Assembly (NCBI RefSeq): GCF_026151205.1
Contig: NC_087078.1
Location: 18,367,118-18,431,117 of the forward strand
Source of the DNA: Bolinopsis microptera
Taxonomy: Eukaryota; Ctenophora; Tentaculata; Lobata; Bolinopsidae
Length of the DNA: 64,000 nucleotides
Reading direction: 5' to 3'
Positions 60,057 to 64,000 of this stretch are shown piece by piece. The notes beneath the pieces were generated by a model. That model made no database searches. It saw nothing but the letters and a program-made list of their open reading frames with translations, and was not told the DNA's origin. The number at the start of each line of letters is the position of its first letter. Position 1 is the stretch's first letter. The position numbers and the translations under genes were made by a program.

Positions 60057-60707
60057 TTAGCTTCTATCATTCGACTTTAAACTTGCCGCAGCAACTTTAC
60101 TTGTTTCACTTTTCGCTTCATCCTCAGCTTCCGGATTGGCTATCACCAGGGCAGTGTCAGGCTTTACCGCCTCATCAGGATCCTCCTCATCACCCTCCGG
60201 AATTGCTATCGATGGGGCGGCATCTCCCTCCTTGACCCACTCCTTGACCTCTGCTTCTTTATGCTTTGCAAGCATAACAAACTCGGGTGACTGGGTAAAT
60301 GTCGCGTTTTCTTGTACTACAAATTTGACTGGCACGAAAGGTTCATCCAGCGATGCCTTATTATATTCCCGCCACAATTCCTCATATTCCATTTCTGTTT
60401 CAACCCTGATCATCCTCAACATGAGCTCCTTGAAACTTTTACCTGACTCCATATTCTTCACCCTTCGATCGTGGGGTGCCAAGTAACCAGCAATAGCCGA
60501 TATTAGAGCCGTTATCGCTCCCAGGCTGGCTGGTAGATATTTGCTGCCATCAAACATGGTTGTAGTTGTTGTTGCAGTAGCGAATATAATCTTAGATATG
60601 CTGAGGATGTTGTCCATGGTATCCCAAAATTGTGCCACGTTTCGGTGAGAGTCTGCCCTGGCTTTTGACATTTGGACGAATGCCAACCAGTTTTCGTTGA
60701 TACCCAT
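60057..60707 (-). CDS. Two-helix membrane protein, SLATT-like (copy A, intact)
   Basis: A 216-residue frame from the ATG at 60707. The start MGINENWLAFVQMSKARADS and HRNVAQFWDTMDNIL form a charged helix. Two hydrophobic helices follow (about 35-56, ISKIIFATATTTTTM; about 60-79, LPASLGAITALISAIAGYLA), then a basic turn and RMIRVETEMEYEELWREYNK. This order (helix, two membrane segments, long amphipathic helix) resembles the SLATT/DUF4231 two-helix proteins of bacteria and large viruses. That match is by architecture only and unproven. The C-terminus is acidic and alanine-rich. The sequence before the ATG (CCTAG then GGTGTGAACAATCATGG) is shared with the paralogue at 62678-63276 and looks like a splice acceptor, so a 5' UTR exon is likely. 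Confidence 0.55.
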   Translation of the reverse strand: MGINENWLAFVQMSKARADSHRNVAQFWDTMDNILSISKIIFATATTTTTMFDGSKYLPASLGAITALISAIAGYLAPHDRRVKNMESGKSFKELMLRMIRVETEMEYEELWREYNKASLDEPFVPVKFVVQENATFTQSPEFVMLAKHKEAEVKEWVKEGDAAPSIAIPEGDEEDPDEAVKPDTALVIANPEAEDEAKSETSKVAAASLKSNDRS

Positions 60708-61214
60708 GATTGTTCACACCCTAGGGTTAACTAATTTAAGAAAATATCCATTTATTAAAGTGAAATGTGAAGGATTAAAAGGCATATTTTATTGAACTGC
60801 AGATACAATTAAGCAAATTATATGAGAAATAAGAAGTTGCGGGTCGCCTCGAAGTAAATCTTTTTCGTGCTCTCATGACAACTTTCAATCATAAGACTTA
60901 TCACTTAATTACCTTGGGGCGACCGCGGCTAAAGAAAAATACTGATGATTTGTATTTTTTTTTCAACGTCACCCAACGCTCACAAGAATTTATAATTTTC
61001 TCGAGTAATTTTTACAATTTAATTAATACAAGTTTTAATGTAATAAAAGCAGTGAAAATATCCCTGACGGAAAAAAAGCTTTTCTAATCTTATATCAGGA
61101 ATATGAAACTTTTTGAGAACACGAATTTTATCAATTTTAATTAAACTCACAAACAATTCCAGCCCAAAAGATCTTGCTGGCTTTATAACTTTTCATGACA
61201 TATTAAAACACGCT

Positions 61215-61310
61215 AGTTTAAAATTGACAGCTATTAGGTATAATATACCTAATAGCTGTAAATTTTAAACTATATAATATACCTAATAGCTGTAAATTTT
61301 AAACCTTGGT
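61215..61310. repeat. Palindrome plus repeat, arm CAGCTATTAGGTATA
   Basis: TTTAAAATTGACAGCTATTA.. and its inverse meet at 61240, and the right half (TATACCTAATAGCTGTAAAT) is repeated once more immediately afterwards, just downstream of the stop of the 61312-61809 frame. Confidence 0.65.
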
Positions 61311-61311
61311 T

Positions 61312-61809
61312 TTAAGCCTTGGTTTTGAAGTCCCGAGTTGAAGAAATCTGCGCATCCCAGTGATGGAGTAGAAACTGTCTGTCATCTTTATGGACTCTAG
61401 AGGTGAAGATGAGGGATCTATTTGAGATGTCAAAAAGCTTAGGGAGGGATTCGACGAACTCTGCTCTCTTCTTCAGGAAGGGGGCACTAGATTGTCGTGA
61501 AATCGGGGTTTTTAAAAGGGATTTCCACTTCTGGTGGAGAGGCTCGATCATCCTCTTCATGATGTTGCCCTGTGTCTTGAGGACGTCTCCAAAACCAGCA
61601 TACTCCCAAACGGACACGACATCGTTCTTCACAGTAACTCTAGCTAACTCTCCCGCAGCATTACCGAAATTGTGCTCAAGAATAAAGAAGAGTCTCTGTA
61701 GAACAACTTGGTTAGTGGGTAGCTTGGAGTCAGGGATTCTGTCGAGGAGCTTTCCTATCAATGGAATCTCTCTTCTAGGCTTTCTTCGCTTTCCTTTGGA
61801 GGTTGACAT
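61312..61809 (-). CDS. Mobile-element protein N-terminal part (LPTNQVVLQRLFF family)
   Basis: A 165-residue frame from the ATG at 61809: MSTSKGKRRKPRREIPLIGK, then LPTNQVVLQRLFFILEHNFG, VSVWEYAGFGDVLKTQGNIM, EPLHQKWKSLLKTPISRQSS, AEFVESLPKLFDISNRSL, DRQFLLHHWDAQISSTRD. I recall this combination (LPTNxxVLxRxFF; WxxAxI; LFDI; DxxFLxxxW) as the N-terminus of the same repeat-borne family whose C-terminal blocks lie at 42370-43300. The stop after about 165 residues makes this a truncated but otherwise undamaged copy. It could also be a domesticated short form. It lies between the two SLATT-like paralogues on the same strand. Confidence 0.5.
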   Translation of the reverse strand: MSTSKGKRRKPRREIPLIGKLLDRIPDSKLPTNQVVLQRLFFILEHNFGNAAGELARVTVKNDVVSVWEYAGFGDVLKTQGNIMKRMIEPLHQKWKSLLKTPISRQSSAPFLKKRAEFVESLPKLFDISNRSLIFTSRVHKDDRQFLLHHWDAQISSTRDFKTKA

Positions 61810-62124
61810 TGTTGGTTGACTGATAATTACTCATCGTTTTTAGTTCTTTTAAACGTTATTGCCGGTGTCAGCACTTACCAGGGTTTGTTATGTGACTCGT
61901 GGACGCTACAAGGATGTCAAGGGCCAGATCTTGTTCAACATTCATTGACCATGGACCATGGTGTCCATGGTGTCAACGGTATCTTTTGGCTCACATTTCT
62001 GGACCTCGTTAGTCTTTAGTCATGTTATGCTGATCCAGTTAGTGACGAGCTATGAAGTAATCATTCGATCTCATTAATACTGATCCTATCAATGACGATC
62101 TATAGAGTTATCAAATTTTAAACC

Positions 62125-62445
62125 ATGTTCAAACGAAATGCTTGGGTCACATTTATATTCGAGTAGAAAGTCTCAAAGCTCTAAATCAATCCAATCATTT
62201 AAAAATCTGCGATTTTCGTGTTTTTATGTGTATAAGAAATAGGGGCGTGGTCCACGGCCAGGGCGTGGTCACAGAGTTTTGAAAATATGTTTAAACGAAA
62301 TGCCATCATCACATTTATATTAGAGTAGAAAGTCTCAAAGCACAGAAATGACGCTTTCATGTTAAAAAATGCGATTTTCCCTATTTTACCTGTATAAGAA
62401 ACGCTATAAAAATGGGCGTGGCATGTGCGGACCATATCCGGAACA
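62125..62445. repeat. 162-bp tandem duplication
   Basis: Two copies beginning ATGTTCAAACGAAATGC (62125) and ATGTTTAAACGAAATGC (62287), both containing GAGTAGAAAGTCTCAAAGC and GTATAAGAAA followed by a GGGCGTGG word. Confidence 0.75.
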
Positions 62446-62677
62446 CTAGAGTCAAAAAAATTTTTTTGGTCGTTCCTGACCCTATAGAGCAACTAATAAG
62501 ATATGATGTCTAATTATTTGAACAACTTTTGGTAAAATGAACCACTCTAAGGTATATATAACGAAAACCAATAAGCCCAATCATGCTTAAGATAATAATA
62601 AAAACCTTAGATTGACGTACATAATATCACCTAATAGATAAAATTACAAACTAAAGGTTAATAAAGTGGCATTAAAG

Positions 62678-63276
62678 TTAGTCCATACTAAACCTAGTCC
62701 CTTGCCTTTCCATCGGCTCCTTCTTCGATAACCATTTCGGATTGGGTACCACCAGGGTAGTGTCGAGTTTCATATCACCATAATCGTTCTCAGGGACCGG
62801 TAACCCCAACTCCTCAGCAACTTCCATCACCTCACTTTCTTTCTGCTTCACCACCATTGTAAACTCGGGTGTCTTGGTGAATTTGGTATCCAATTTAACG
62901 ATAAAACTAAAGGGCACGAAGGGTTCTACGAATAATTCCTTGTTGTATTCTCTCCATATTTCCTCATAGTCCCTCTCTGTTTCAACCCTTATCATCTTTA
63001 ACATCAGCGCTCTGAAACCCTTAGCTGTCTGCGGCTACTGGGTGCCAAAGTCCCAGAAATAGCAGATACCAGAGTGGTGACGGCTCCCAGCACAGTTGCT
63101 ATGTAGGGGCTGGGGAGTTCTAGAAGGGTTGCGAGGGTGGTTAGTGTAGAGAACACGATCATGGTTATACTGCAGATATTGTGGGTGGTATCCCAGTATT
63201 GTGCCGCTTTTGCGTGCGAGTCTGCCTTGGCTTTTGACATGTTGACGAAAGCCAACCAGTTTTCAGCGATACCCAT
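62678..63276 (-). pseudogene. SLATT-like paralogue (copy B, frameshifted)
   Basis: Starts MGIAENWLAFVNMSKAKADS at 63276, closely matching copy A, with WDTTHNICSITMIVFSTLTT and a second helix VLGAVTTLVSAISGTLA. After SSRRQ the frame breaks. Compared with copy A about 16 bases are missing near 63030, and the homologous sequence resumes in another frame as KGFRALMLKMIRVETERDYE to the stop at 62678. The C-terminus is shorter and different from copy A. A hidden frameshift or sequencing error cannot be excluded, but a simple intron does not repair it. Confidence 0.6.
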
Positions 63277-63479
63277 GATTGTACACACCCTAAGGTTAGT
63301 AAGTAGTATGTGAAATCTTTCATTTATTGAAGTCTGAAGGATATTTAATATGTTCACGGAACTGCAGATAAAATGAATCAAACTATATTATACAGTTTTA
63401 CACTAAGAGCCTTATTAATTACTAAGAGCCTTATATATATTATACAGTTATACACTAAGAGCCTTATTTTTTACACGAG

Positions 63480-63815
63480 TATTGAGACACAAGTTCGCCA
63501 GATCTATCCCAAAACTTGGCAAAGAGGGCAAGAACAACAACACAATTCCTTACTGGACATTGTGAACTAAACTACCATATTAATAAGTTCAAGCCGACAA
63601 CGGTCCCTAAAACTTGTCCACACTGTCTCATGGAAGAGGAGACAATGAACCACTTTGTTGGTCAGTGCCCGAAGTGGTCTTTCCAACGAGGAGGATACTT
63701 TGACTCCTTCTACCTTAGTGTGACAGACATAGTGGACAAGTTCTCACTACCAAGGATCATCGGCTTCATACAAGCAACAAAACGATTCACTAAATGCGGA
63801 GAAAACAAAGTTTAA
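63480..63815 (+). pseudogene. LINE RNase H-region C-terminal fragment
   Basis: Reads WQRGQEQQHNSLLDIVN in one frame and FLTGHCELNYHINKFK, then CPHCLMEEETMNHFVGQCPK in the next (63516-63815). LTGHCxLNxH and CPxCxxEEETxxHFxxxC are hallmarks of the last part of LINE ORF2 proteins after the RNase H domain. The upstream reverse transcriptase is absent here. Confidence 0.65.
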
Positions 63816-64000
63816 ATTTTGTCTCCATTAATAAATATTTTACCAGGGTAAGCACAGGGCTCCAATGCTCTATCTTACAGTAGTCATGATCTACCCTATA
63901 GTGATAATGACCACAGCTCCACAGCCCCCTACGAATAAGAAGAATATAACGAAATACGATGTAACGAAACGCAAAAAGTGTACTTAAAATACAGAATAGT

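Overview
The window is animal nuclear DNA: it is AT-rich, has long introns with consensus GT-AG sites, and carries many mobile elements, including a tRNA-derived SINE, LINEs, a Penelope-like fragment, Tc/mariner copies, MITEs and fold-back repeats. Gene content (NDUFAF1, a TMEM272-like protein, an L-galactose-dehydrogenase-type aldo-keto reductase, an NVL N-terminus) and the retroelement types suggest an early-branching or invertebrate metazoan such as a cnidarian or placozoan. The species cannot be fixed from sequence alone. Most real genes are split, so few appear as long open frames. I rebuilt them from splice sites and kept a junction only when both exon phases agreed.

Layout. 1-10.6 kb (minus): NDUFAF1/CIA30 in eight exons, its 3' end beyond the left edge. 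Inside one of its introns, on the opposite strand, lies an intronless type I membrane protein gene (2491-4185). 11.8-20.2 kb (minus): a complete 337-residue aldo-keto reductase in eight exons. Its last intron holds a second intronless membrane-protein gene on the same strand (12949-13746). 21.7-24.0 kb (minus): a six-exon TMEM272-like four-helix protein. 24.5-27.6 kb: a transposon cluster (MITE, SINE, mariner tail, LINE, two fold-backs). 27.6-39.2 kb: gene-poor, with a mosaic of direct duplications and a 3.6-kb fold-back element with arms of about 1.4 kb. 40.0-41.9 kb (plus): a small unrecognised spliced gene. 42.4-53.3 kb: decayed mobile elements, including a three-level nested insertion (SINE, then a short MITE, then a 1.4-kb TA-targeting element). 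53.8-57.9 kb (plus): eight consecutive exons of an NVL-like N-terminus; its ATPase domains are not seen in the window. 60.0-63.3 kb (minus): two tandem two-helix membrane-protein genes, the second broken, with a mobile-element ORF between them. 63.5-63.8 kb: a retrotransposon 3' fragment.

The cellular genes are unrelated housekeeping or membrane functions and form no operon or pathway. The most interesting features are structural: nested elements with readable target duplications, an exon-start/acceptor triplication in the NVL-like gene, recurring minisatellites with 10-12 bp periods, very long palindromes, and the paired two-helix proteins at 60-63 kb.
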